DNA of 18,267 nt from the NCBI GenBank assembly GCA_964430105.1, contig CAYSEF010000041.1, positions 1 through 18,267 on the forward strand, given 5' to 3'. This DNA is from UMGS1696 sp964430105. Its GTDB lineage: Bacteria; Bacillota; Clostridia; Oscillospirales; CAG-272. This document shows, piece by piece, positions 1 to 5,841 of the stretch (positions are counted from its first letter, which is position 1; the number at the start of each line of letters is the position of its first letter). The notes beneath the pieces were generated by a model. The model searched no databases. It saw only the letters and a list, made by a program, of their open reading frames with translations, and was not told the DNA's origin. The position numbers were made by a program, and so were the translations under genes.

Positions 1-63
1 GACGAGGCGGACTCAAAATCCGTTGGTAGCGATACCGTGCGGGTTCGACCCCCGCTACCGGCA
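1..63 (+). tRNA. tRNA-Leu(CAA), 5' end cut off by the window
   Basis: This is the 3' part of a leucine tRNA that reads UUG codons. The anticodon arm is GCGGA-CTCAAAA-TCCGT, with anticodon CAA at loop positions 34-36. It is followed by a long variable arm (about 24-38) typical of class II tRNAs, then the T arm GCGGG-TTCGACC-CCCGC (39-55), the 3' acceptor strand TACCGGC (56-62) and discriminator A (63). CCA is not encoded. The long variable arm together with anticodon CAA and discriminator A identify leucine. The 5' acceptor strand and most of the D arm lie outside the window. Confidence 0.93.
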
Positions 64-70
64 ATACTTT

Positions 71-126
71 AAACCACCAATCTATTAAATAAATTTCATG
101 TTTATTTAGCAGATTGGTGGTTTTTT
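71..126 (+). terminator. Intrinsic terminator of the tRNA transcript
   Basis: A 13-bp stem (AAACCACCAATCT with AGATTGGTGGTTT) encloses a second AT-rich pairing (TAAATAAA with TTTATTTA) and is followed by a run of T on the plus strand. It ends the tRNA-Leu transcript. The minus-strand side has only a weak T-run, so it may stop the convergent lipoprotein gene less efficiently. Confidence 0.88.
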
Positions 127-134
127 CTTTCAGA

Positions 135-566
135 TTATTTTTCTGTCGCTGTAATCCTTAGCACATTATCTGAATAAATCATACTAATGATATATTTTTC
201 ATTTTCGGCATAGTAGGATTCGCTATTTGTTTTTTCGTCATCATCTGTTTCATTCCAGTGTCCGTCAAAGCCTGCCTCGGAAAGTGTCGTATCCGCATAG
301 CTATAGCAGTCATATTTTTCTACATCGTTCATTTCAATGTATATCATACCACTCTCAGTGCTTTTCCATGCTGTCTTTAATTTTCCGGGCGGTGTGGGAA
401 TTCCATCTATCTGTGACACTTCATCATATTGGACTGTTTCTGATGTACTTCCGACAATGATCTGTGTAGGGCCATCCTCTCCACCAATTATACCCAAGGA
501 GCTATTCTTACCGCAGGATGTTCCGGCAATTAGAACACAGGCAAATAAAATCAGCAGTTTTTTCAT
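135..566 (-). CDS. Small predicted lipoprotein with a GIIGGEDGPT motif, function unknown
   Basis: A 143-residue protein with a short signal peptide (MKKLLILFACVLIAGTSC) ending in a lipobox-like GTSC, so Cys18 is the likely lipidated residue. The -3 residue is Gly rather than Leu/Val, so lipidation is probable, not certain. Directly after it comes G25-IIGGEDGPTQIIV, a motif that resembles the GGADGPT segment of the beta subunits of sodium-pumping decarboxylases (OadB/GcdB). This protein is far too short, and lacks the membrane helices, to be such a subunit; automatic annotation may mislabel it. The rest (about 50-143) is polar and acidic, with a beta-rich look near the C-terminus. The RBS is GAGG at 575-578 (minus), and the ATG at 566 is the only sensible start. 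The gene stands alone between the tRNA and a divergent regulator. Function is not known to me. Confidence 0.85.
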   Translation of the reverse strand: MKKLLILFACVLIAGTSCGKNSSLGIIGGEDGPTQIIVGSTSETVQYDEVSQIDGIPTPPGKLKTAWKSTESGMIYIEMNDVEKYDCYSYADTTLSEAGFDGHWNETDDDEKTNSESYYAENEKYIISMIYSDNVLRITATEK

Positions 567-684
567 TTACAAACCTCGCTTAAGCTTTTTCAATATAATA
601 CCATATTAAATATTACAAAATCAATATATTTTAATAAATAAACAAAAATACACCGAAATGTAACAGCCCATTCATTATCATCAC

Positions 685-713
685 TTGTAATCATTAGAAG
701 AATATGATATAAT
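685..713 (+). promoter_or_regulatory. Sigma-A promoter of the DtxR-type regulator gene
   Basis: TTGTAA (685-690), a 17-nt spacer and a consensus TATAAT (708-713), with an extended -10 TG at 705-706. The expected start is near 720, giving a leader of about 30 nt. No clear DtxR-type palindrome overlaps it. Confidence 0.8.
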
Positions 714-750
714 AACTACTGGTGTAAATTTATCATCGGAGGTAACCGAA

Positions 751-1140
751 ATGGCTTTACAGGAATCGGGTGAAATGTATCTCGAAACAATCTATATTTT
801 GTCGCAGAAATTGCCTGCTGTTCGTTCTATAAATGTCAGCGAATACATGGGCTTTTCAAAACCGAGTGTAAGCCGTGCAATCGGTCTTCTCAAAAGTAAT
901 GGATACATAACTGTCGATAAAGAGGGATATCTCAGTCTGACCGACGTTGGACGTGATGTTGCAAGTAAAATGTACGAAAGGCACACTTGGCTGACTAAAT
1001 TTTTGGTTAGACTCGGAGTTGACGAAAAGGTTGCCGCTGAGGATGCTTGTAAAATCGAGCACTATATCAGCGATGAATCGTTTGAAGCTATAAAAAATCA
1101 TGCTCTCATGGGCATTATCGATCTTCCAACAGAAGAATAA
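751..1140 (+). CDS. Short DtxR/MntR-family metal-dependent transcriptional regulator
   Basis: A 129-residue DNA-binding regulator of the DtxR/MntR family. The N-terminal winged helix (about 5-65) contains the recognition-helix region SKPSVSRAIGLLKSNGYI, and the dimerisation/metal domain follows (about 70-120). By alignment from memory, the DtxR primary-site ligands Met10, Cys102, Glu105 and His106 correspond to Met9, Cys100, Glu103 and His104 here; MntR has Asp and Glu in place of the Met and Cys. This points to iron-type rather than manganese-type sensing. His78 matches an ancillary-site ligand, but the partner positions are Thr82 and Ala96. The C-terminal SH3-like domain of DtxR is absent, as in MntR. 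The RBS GGAGG (738-742) lies 8 nt before the ATG. The gene has its own promoter, and no metal transporter adjoins it, so its targets are not evident here. Confidence 0.93.
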   Translation: MALQESGEMYLETIYILSQKLPAVRSINVSEYMGFSKPSVSRAIGLLKSNGYITVDKEGYLSLTDVGRDVASKMYERHTWLTKFLVRLGVDEKVAAEDACKIEHYISDESFEAIKNHALMGIIDLPTEE

Positions 1141-1143
1141 GCA

Positions 1144-1199
1144 AAAAAGAGGCTGTCACATTCTCGGAACAAACTTCCGAAACACGACAGTCTCTTTTT
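1144..1199. terminator. Bidirectional terminator between convergent genes
   Basis: A 14-bp stem with one G-T wobble (AAAAAGAGGCTGTC, 1144-1157, with GACAGTCTCTTTTT, 1186-1199) encloses an inner hairpin TCGGAA/TTCCGA. A-rich and T-rich flanks give a U-tract on both strands. It can end both the regulator gene and the esterase-isomerase operon. Confidence 0.9.
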
Positions 1200-1240
1200 A
1201 TTTTACAATCACACGATTTTTGTATTATTTAACAAAGCAA

Positions 1241-2002
1241 TTACTTCAGTCCGAGAGAAACAAGGTAATCGTAGCTCTTCTTCAAGCAAACAAAGGGATC
1301 TTCGCCATAGCAATTATCCTGTTCGACATAAGCATACGCTGTTCCTGCCGCATCGAATGCCGGAATTATCTCTTCAAAATTAAGAGCATTTCCGCCACCT
1401 ACCCACGACATACGCTTTTCTCCGTCATCAGTGATAAGCATATCCTTGAAATGAACTACCGGAACTCTGCCGGAAAGGCGCTTGATTTCGTCGATAACAT
1501 CATATCCGCCGTATTTTACCCAGTATGTATCAAGAGTAAAGCCCATTTCTTCGGGTGTAAAATCTTCGGACATATGGTGCATGAGCGGGCGACCGTCTTC
1601 CATTTTTCCTTCATATTCAAATGCGTGGTTGTGGTACATGAACTGTAAGCCTGCATCATGTATCTTCTTTGCGGGTTCCTTTACCTCAAACAGCTTCTTA
1701 TAGCCTTCGATTTTTGCATCAGGCATACATCCGAGGCCAATATACTTACAGCCAAAAGTCTTATGTTCAGCGATAACAGCATCTGTATCGTGAAGTACGC
1801 GATCAAAATTAAAGTGTGTAAGACCACAGTGAAGACCGTTTGCCTTAAGCTGTTCAGCAAGCCAATCAGCTTCGTATCCGCAGGTACCGGAAATTTGTAC
1901 GCTGGTGTAACCGATATCAGCTACTTTTTTCAATGATTCAGCAAAATCGTCGAGATTTCTGCAAAAGTCACGCACTGTAAAAAATTGTGCACCGATTATC
2001 AT
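1241..2002 (-). CDS. Sugar phosphate isomerase/epimerase (xylose isomerase-like TIM barrel)
   Basis: A 253-residue cytoplasmic enzyme of the AP endonuclease 2 / xylose isomerase-like superfamily, to which IolE and various sugar epimerases belong. The N-terminus IIGAQFFTVRDF is the first strand of the barrel. Likely metal ligands and catalytic residues, by family pattern, are the HNH group at 124-126, Asp158 in FTLDTYW, His184 in VVHFKD and Glu227 in AYVEQD; the closing helix pattern DPFVCLKKSYDYL (235-247) is typical. The substrate cannot be read from the sequence. RBS AAAGGAG lies about 9 nt before the ATG. It is the second gene after the esterase, with a 97-nt gap and no terminator between, so the two are probably one transcript. 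An IolE-like dehydratase is the main alternative. Confidence 0.88.
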   Translation of the reverse strand: MIIGAQFFTVRDFCRNLDDFAESLKKVADIGYTSVQISGTCGYEADWLAEQLKANGLHCGLTHFNFDRVLHDTDAVIAEHKTFGCKYIGLGCMPDAKIEGYKKLFEVKEPAKKIHDAGLQFMYHNHAFEYEGKMEDGRPLMHHMSEDFTPEEMGFTLDTYWVKYGGYDVIDEIKRLSGRVPVVHFKDMLITDDGEKRMSWVGGGNALNFEEIIPAFDAAGTAYAYVEQDNCYGEDPFVCLKKSYDYLVSLGLK

Positions 2003-2099
2003 ACCGATTTCTCCTTTGATAATTATAAATTAGATTATTTTATACTGACATTGCGTATTAGAATTTTATTCTTACAAATAAAGCAGCATTTCTGCCCGA

Positions 2100-2873
2100 T
2101 TATTTAACGATTTCTTCAAACGCAGCGAAATAACGCTTGCCAAGCTCATAAATCGATTTACGCGAGAAGTGAATGGTATCAACCCAACCAAGCGGATGAG
2201 GCTGACCATCAAGACCATCTTCACGGTTAGACTGCAAATCGGAAGTTTCAACGAATGCCGAATGACCTGCATCCTTACAAACAGCACGGGTAGCCTTTTC
2301 AACAGGTTCGGCACGGTCAAGACAGCTCTTTTTCCAGTCGTAAACAAAATCACCTGCAATGAACGGAAGCTCAGGCACACCGAATTCATCTCTTACAGAT
2401 TTAAGAAGTGTCATTACATGATTATAGTGTACATCGAATGAAGCATTTCTGCTGACATCCTCCTCACCCTGGTGCCAAAGCAATGCAACGAGGCGGTTTT
2501 CAGGATTCAACGCAAGTGCAGTACGGATCATTTCCATCATTCTGAGGTACAGCGGATCGGTAAGCTTCCACTGACCGGTGAGGAATCCTGTACCGCCAAC
2601 TGCGGAACGAAGGATAAGTATCTTTCTTCCCTCTTCGAGTCTGCCCTTATCAATATATTCTTTTGCAAAGGTCAAGCCAAAATTGCCCTGAGGAGCATTA
2701 TTGCATACTTTTTCCTGTGCAATAGAGATAGTAAAGTCAGCGTTCAGATACCAAACCTTATCGTTAGGCTGATATGGATGCTCGACAGAACCAAAGGAAG
2801 TTCCGTCACTGTTGGACTGACCTGCTTGAATAAGAATATCGAATTTTTCTTTAGTAAAATCTTTAAGCGGCAT
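2100..2873 (-). CDS. SASA/sialate O-acetylesterase-family carbohydrate esterase
   Basis: A 257-residue serine esterase of the SASA (DUF303, CE6-like) group, an SGNH-hydrolase relative that removes acetyl groups from sugars. The nucleophile is Ser20 in the motif QAGQSN; the block WHQGEED (133-139) is characteristic of the family; Asp232 and His235 in DTIHFS complete the triad. There is no signal peptide, so it should act in the cytoplasm, on a substrate that has already been imported. RBS AAAGGAT lies 8 nt before the ATG. It is the first gene of a two-gene operon with the isomerase and is driven by a near-consensus promoter. The natural substrate (acetylated xylo- or other oligosaccharide, or an acetylated amino sugar) is not evident. 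Confidence 0.88.
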   Translation of the reverse strand: MPLKDFTKEKFDILIQAGQSNSDGTSFGSVEHPYQPNDKVWYLNADFTISIAQEKVCNNAPQGNFGLTFAKEYIDKGRLEEGRKILILRSAVGGTGFLTGQWKLTDPLYLRMMEMIRTALALNPENRLVALLWHQGEEDVSRNASFDVHYNHVMTLLKSVRDEFGVPELPFIAGDFVYDWKKSCLDRAEPVEKATRAVCKDAGHSAFVETSDLQSNREDGLDGQPHPLGWVDTIHFSRKSIYELGKRYFAAFEEIVK

Positions 2874-2911
2874 TGTATTATCCTTTCGTTTTGCGTAATT
2901 ATATTAAATTA

Positions 2912-2940
2912 ATTGTAGCATGGTAAGCTTAATTTGTCAA
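2912..2940 (-). promoter_or_regulatory. Strong sigma-A promoter of the esterase-isomerase operon
   Basis: On the minus strand: TTGACA (2940-2935), a 17-nt spacer, TACAAT (2917-2912), with an extended -10 TGC directly upstream. Expected transcription start is near 2905. Confidence 0.85.
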
Positions 2941-2985
2941 GAGTGATAAAATAAACAGTTAAATTTGTCACAGGTTTTATAAACG

Positions 2986-3057
2986 CAAAAATCCCCATTA
3001 AAGTATCCTTTCTGCATTGCATAAACAATATCAGCGGAATCAGAGCTTTAATGGGGA
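2986..3057 (-). terminator. Intrinsic terminator of serS
   Basis: On the minus strand CAGTCCCCATTAAAG pairs with CTTTAATGGGGA (stem of 12 bp, arms 3046-3057 and 2992-3003) and is followed by TTTTTG. The 42-nt loop is long but can fold internally. It lies 28 nt past the serS stop codon. Confidence 0.85.
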
Positions 3058-3084
3058 CTGTTTTATATGCTTGAAAAACTTAAA

Positions 3085-4371
3085 TTACTTTTTGGGAATA
3101 AGCAATTCCTGACCACCCATGTACGGACGGAGGACCTCAGGAATCTTAACGGTTCCATCAGCGCAGAGGTTATTTTCAAGGAACGCAATAAGCATACGCG
3201 GCGGAGCCACAACAGTGTTGTTAAGTGTGTGAGCGAGGTACTTCTGCTTACCTGCGGAAACACGAATACGGAGTCTGCGTGCCTGTGCATCACCGAGATT
3301 GGAGCAGGAGCCAACTTCAAAGTACTTCTGCTGACGAGGAGACCAAGCTTCAACGTCACAGGATTTAACCTTGAGGTCAGCGAGGTCGCCGGAGCAACAT
3401 TCGAGTGTACGAACAGGAATATCGAGTGAACGGAACAGATCTACAGTATTCTGCCAAAGCTTATCGTACCACATCATAGAATCCTCAGGCTTGCAGACAA
3501 CTATCATTTCCTGCTTTTCAAACTGGTGGATTCTGTAAACGCCTCTTTCTTCGATACCATGTGCGCCCTTTTCCTTACGGAAGCAAGGAGAATAGCTGGT
3601 AAGTGTATAAGGCAGTTTTTCTTCGGGAACGATCTGGTCGATGAACTTACCGATCATGGAGTGTTCGGATGTACCGATAAGATAGAGGTCTTCGCCTTCA
3701 ATCTTATACATCATAGCTTCCATTTCAGCGAAGGACATAACGCCTGTAACAACATCGGAGCGAATCATAAACGGAGGAACACAATATGTGAAGCCACGAT
3801 TTATCATGAAATCACGCGCATAAGAGATAACAGCGGAATGAAGACGAGCGATATCGCCCATGAGATAGTAGAAGCCGTTTCCTGCAACACGACGAGCCGC
3901 ATCGAGATCGATACCGTCAAAGCGTTCCATGATATCGGTGTGATAGGGTATTTCAAAATCAGGAACTACAGGCTCACCGTACTTCTGAATTTCTACATTT
4001 TCACTATCATCCTTACCTATCGGAACAGATGGATCGATAATATTCGGGATTACCATCATTATCTTTTTGATCTTTTCAGCGAGCTCTTCTTCAAGCTTTT
4101 CACATTCTGCAAGGCGAGCAGACTGTTCACTTACCTGAGCCTTAATAGCCTCTGCTTCGTCCTTCTTACCCTGACCCATGAGAGCACCGATCTGCTTGGA
4201 AAGCTTATTTCTGTTTCCTCTAAGCTGATCCGCTTCAGACATGATAGCACGGTTCTGTGCATCAAGCTCGATTACTTCATCAACGAGAGGAAGCTTGTGA
4301 TCCTGGAATTTGTTTTTGATATTCTGCTTTACGATATCAGGATTATCGCGGAGAAATTTAATGTCCAGCAT
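3085..4371 (-). CDS. serS: Seryl-tRNA synthetase
   Basis: A 428-residue class II aminoacyl-tRNA synthetase that charges tRNA-Ser in the cytoplasm. The N-terminal long coiled coil (about 1-110) binds tRNA. The catalytic core shows TSEHSMIG, motif 2 (FRKEKGAHGIEERGVYR) with IHQFEKQEM, and motif 3 as NNTVVAPPRMLIAFLEN with the conserved Arg. Motif 3 lacks the usual GSGLAVGR, and the stretch CCSGDLADLKVKSCDVEAW is closer to archaeal/eukaryotic SerRS than to the E. coli or B. subtilis type. From memory this is a recurrent variant in Clostridia and relatives, not a defect. RBS TGAGG lies about 8 nt before the ATG. The gene is monocistronic: T-box leader upstream, terminator downstream. Confidence 0.97.
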   Translation of the reverse strand: MLDIKFLRDNPDIVKQNIKNKFQDHKLPLVDEVIELDAQNRAIMSEADQLRGNRNKLSKQIGALMGQGKKDEAEAIKAQVSEQSARLAECEKLEEELAEKIKKIMMVIPNIIDPSVPIGKDDSENVEIQKYGEPVVPDFEIPYHTDIMERFDGIDLDAARRVAGNGFYYLMGDIARLHSAVISYARDFMINRGFTYCVPPFMIRSDVVTGVMSFAEMEAMMYKIEGEDLYLIGTSEHSMIGKFIDQIVPEEKLPYTLTSYSPCFRKEKGAHGIEERGVYRIHQFEKQEMIVVCKPEDSMMWYDKLWQNTVDLFRSLDIPVRTLECCSGDLADLKVKSCDVEAWSPRQQKYFEVGSCSNLGDAQARRLRIRVSAGKQKYLAHTLNNTVVAPPRMLIAFLENNLCADGTVKIPEVLRPYMGGQELLIPKK

Positions 4372-4417
4372 TTTGTTTACCTCATTTTATATAATTAAAA
4401 TTTATTTGCGTAGGAAA

Positions 4418-4634
4418 TAAAAAAACGCGCTACTTCATCCGTTAATGGGACGAAATACCGCGGTGCCACCCAAATTTACTGCTATGCAGCCTCATTAAAG
4501 TACGATAAAGGGTACTGACCTCACTCGCTCGGAAAGTGGATACCGCACCATCCCACACCGTATTTCAGCAGCACGGCTCTCTTTGGAAGGAAAATGCACG
4601 GATAGTTTTCGTCAATGCGAATGTAAACTATACG
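4418..4634 (-). promoter_or_regulatory. Serine T-box leader (tRNA-sensing riboswitch) of serS
   Basis: The minus strand carries the T-box sequence GGGTGGCACCGCGG (complement of 4458-4471). Its UGGC would pair with the GCCA end of uncharged tRNA-Ser, whose discriminator is G. Upstream is a Stem I with an AGAGAG element and an apical CCGT/ACGG hairpin (complement of 4557-4577). The specifier loop appears to be TATCCAC (near 4520), flanked by GAAA/TTTC pairing, giving specifier UCC (Ser). Downstream, GGTATTTCGTCC pairs with GGATGAAGTAGC and runs into a T7 tract (about 4462-4418), forming the terminator that competes with the antiterminator. Uncharged tRNA-Ser should therefore raise serS expression. 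The stem boundaries are hand-folded. Confidence 0.93.
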
Positions 4635-4640
4635 ACACAT

Positions 4641-4670
4641 AGTATACCACATCTGCAGTGAAAAAATCAA
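4641..4670 (-). promoter_or_regulatory. Promoter of the T-box/serS transcript
   Basis: On the minus strand: TTGATT (4670-4665), an 18-nt spacer, TATACT (4646-4641), with an extended -10 TGG. It places the start near 4634, just before Stem I of the T-box. Confidence 0.72.
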
Positions 4671-4737
4671 GTAGTTAGCACGAAAAAACACAACAAATTT
4701 GTTCAAGCTTCTAACGCATCATCGGATATGCAATTCG

Positions 4738-4808
4738 GAAAAAATAAATATGTGCGGATATAGCTTTTTGCAATTCGATTGCATCATGCTTTACCGCACA
4801 TATTTATT
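4738..4808 (-). terminator. Terminator of the Ca2+-ATPase transcript
   Basis: A perfect 15-bp stem (AATAAATATGTGCGG, 4743-4757, with CCGCACATATTTATT, 4794-4808) with an inner GCAAT/ATTGC hairpin. On the minus strand it is followed by TTTTCC, and the 3' arm itself ends in ATTTATT. It isolates the upstream minus-strand genes from the serS promoter about 70 nt further on. Confidence 0.88.
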
Positions 4809-4861
4809 GTTAGATAATTCTTGCATTTAGAAAAAAATATGATTCATCGCCCTGGTAAGTG

Positions 4862-4918
4862 TTATTTCCCAAGCGCTTCATCTTGCAGTGTGTATTCAAC
4901 TTGAAATGTTTGAACCAT
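4862..4918 (-). CDS. Possible 18-residue micro-ORF after the zinc-ribbon gene
   Basis: Starting 8 nt past the zinc-ribbon stop codon is ATG with an upstream AGGTG, encoding MVQTFQVEYTLQDEALGK before a TAA. The spacing suits translational coupling, and it lies before the terminator. There is no homology or codon-bias evidence at this length; it may be chance. It is listed because it is too short for standard gene calls. Confidence 0.25.
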   Translation of the reverse strand: MVQTFQVEYTLQDEALGK

Positions 4919-4926
4919 AACTTCAC

Positions 4927-5319
4927 CTAATCCCAAAGAATCTCCTGAATTACATCCAAAGCTATTTCTGAACCGCATTCAGAACAAAGAACCTTTTTAG
5001 GTGGTTCAGTAAGCATTTTCATAACTGAACTGCACTTGTTGCAGTGCTGCCTATTGGAAAAGCTTTTTGCATTATCTGCTTTCAAAACAATGTGATATTC
5101 ATTTTGGATATTCCCACACTTGCATTGATAAATTTCTAAAGAAGCATCTAAGATAGAATCAGGATGTTCATTGAAGAAAGTTTTTGCTTTCTCGCCATAC
5201 AAGCCAGCTTTCACATCAGCTTCAACTTCAGGGGGATTATGGCAAACAAAACCAATACCCATTCTAAGTAAAGTTTCATGCTTACACTTTGGGCATTTAT
5301 AAATAAATCCGTTTCCCAT
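4927..5319 (-). CDS. Zinc-ribbon protein, function unknown
   Basis: A 130-residue protein rich in cysteine: C9-x2-C12, C26, C66-x-C68, C93-x2-C96 and C112-x2-C115. This pattern can build two zinc ribbons, one from the N-terminal and middle cysteines and one from C93/C96 with C112/C115. The start is supported by AAAGGGAG about 8 nt before the ATG. There is no signal peptide or membrane segment, so it is cytoplasmic. It follows the PH-like gene by 76 nt with no terminator between, and probably belongs to the same transcript as the Ca2+-ATPase. I do not recognise a specific family. A nucleic-acid-binding or assembly role is possible but unsupported. Confidence 0.78.
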   Translation of the reverse strand: MGNGFIYKCPKCKHETLLRMGIGFVCHNPPEVEADVKAGLYGEKAKTFFNEHPDSILDASLEIYQCKCGNIQNEYHIVLKADNAKSFSNRQHCNKCSSVMKMLTEPPKKVLCSECGSEIALDVIQEILWD

Positions 5320-5395
5320 TGTCAGAATCTCCCTTTCACGAAGTCATATAACCGTATATAAACCGCTTTTGGCAGTTAGGATTACTGTTTAATCA

Positions 5396-5785
5396 TTAAA
5401 GTTCTATATGAGTTGGTGGAACAACCTTTGCTTTCAGTGCATTAAAGAATTTGCTTGTTTTCATATCCACACCCCAAAAAGCAATATATTTAGCTTCACC
5501 TGAAGAACTGATGTAATGAATCACATAAAACCACTTAACACCCATTTTAGCAGTAGAAACAGGGTTGTTGTGATACTTCCCCATAAAATTCTGTTCAGGC
5601 ATATATTCCACGCTTTGAAGCTTGTTATATGCCAATCCAACAGAAAAGCCTTCTTTGTTTTCAAAGATTATGCTTTCTTCATCCAATCTTGCAACACAAG
5701 GGAAATCTTGCCTGAAGCCTTGCAACCCTTCATAATGTATGATATTCATTTCATTTTTGTGTTTATCTTTCTTAAAGAAAAACAT
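5396..5785 (-). CDS. Small protein of unknown function, possibly PH-like
   Basis: A 129-residue protein with no signal peptide. After a Lys-rich start (MFFFKKDKHK) it alternates short beta strands: FPCVARLDEESIIFEN (28-43), FSVGLAYNKLQSVEYM (47-62), VKWFYVIHYISS (83-94) and KYIAFWGV (99-106). A C-terminal helix TSKFFNALKAKV (110-121) follows. Seven-strand-plus-helix order of this kind suggests a bacterial PH-like or GRAM-like fold; this is a guess from pattern, not a recognised hit. RBS AAGGGG lies about 6 nt before the ATG and sits in the loop of a small hairpin (AGCATCC/GGAATGCT). The gene starts 56 nt after the Ca2+-ATPase stop. Confidence 0.75.
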   Translation of the reverse strand: MFFFKKDKHKNEMNIIHYEGLQGFRQDFPCVARLDEESIIFENKEGFSVGLAYNKLQSVEYMPEQNFMGKYHNNPVSTAKMGVKWFYVIHYISSSGEAKYIAFWGVDMKTSKFFNALKAKVVPPTHIEL

Positions 5786-5841
5786 AGCATTCCCCTTTGT
5801 TCTTTCGGATGCTTTTTCTGCATCTCATTCTTATTATCTAA

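Noticed and set aside
1100..1648. 182-codon plus-strand open frame opposite the isomerase gene
   Set aside because: It is the antisense shadow of the isomerase and crosses the bidirectional terminator.
4521..4706. 61-codon minus-strand open frame
   Set aside because: It lies on the T-box leader RNA and its promoter; the RNA structure explains the sequence.
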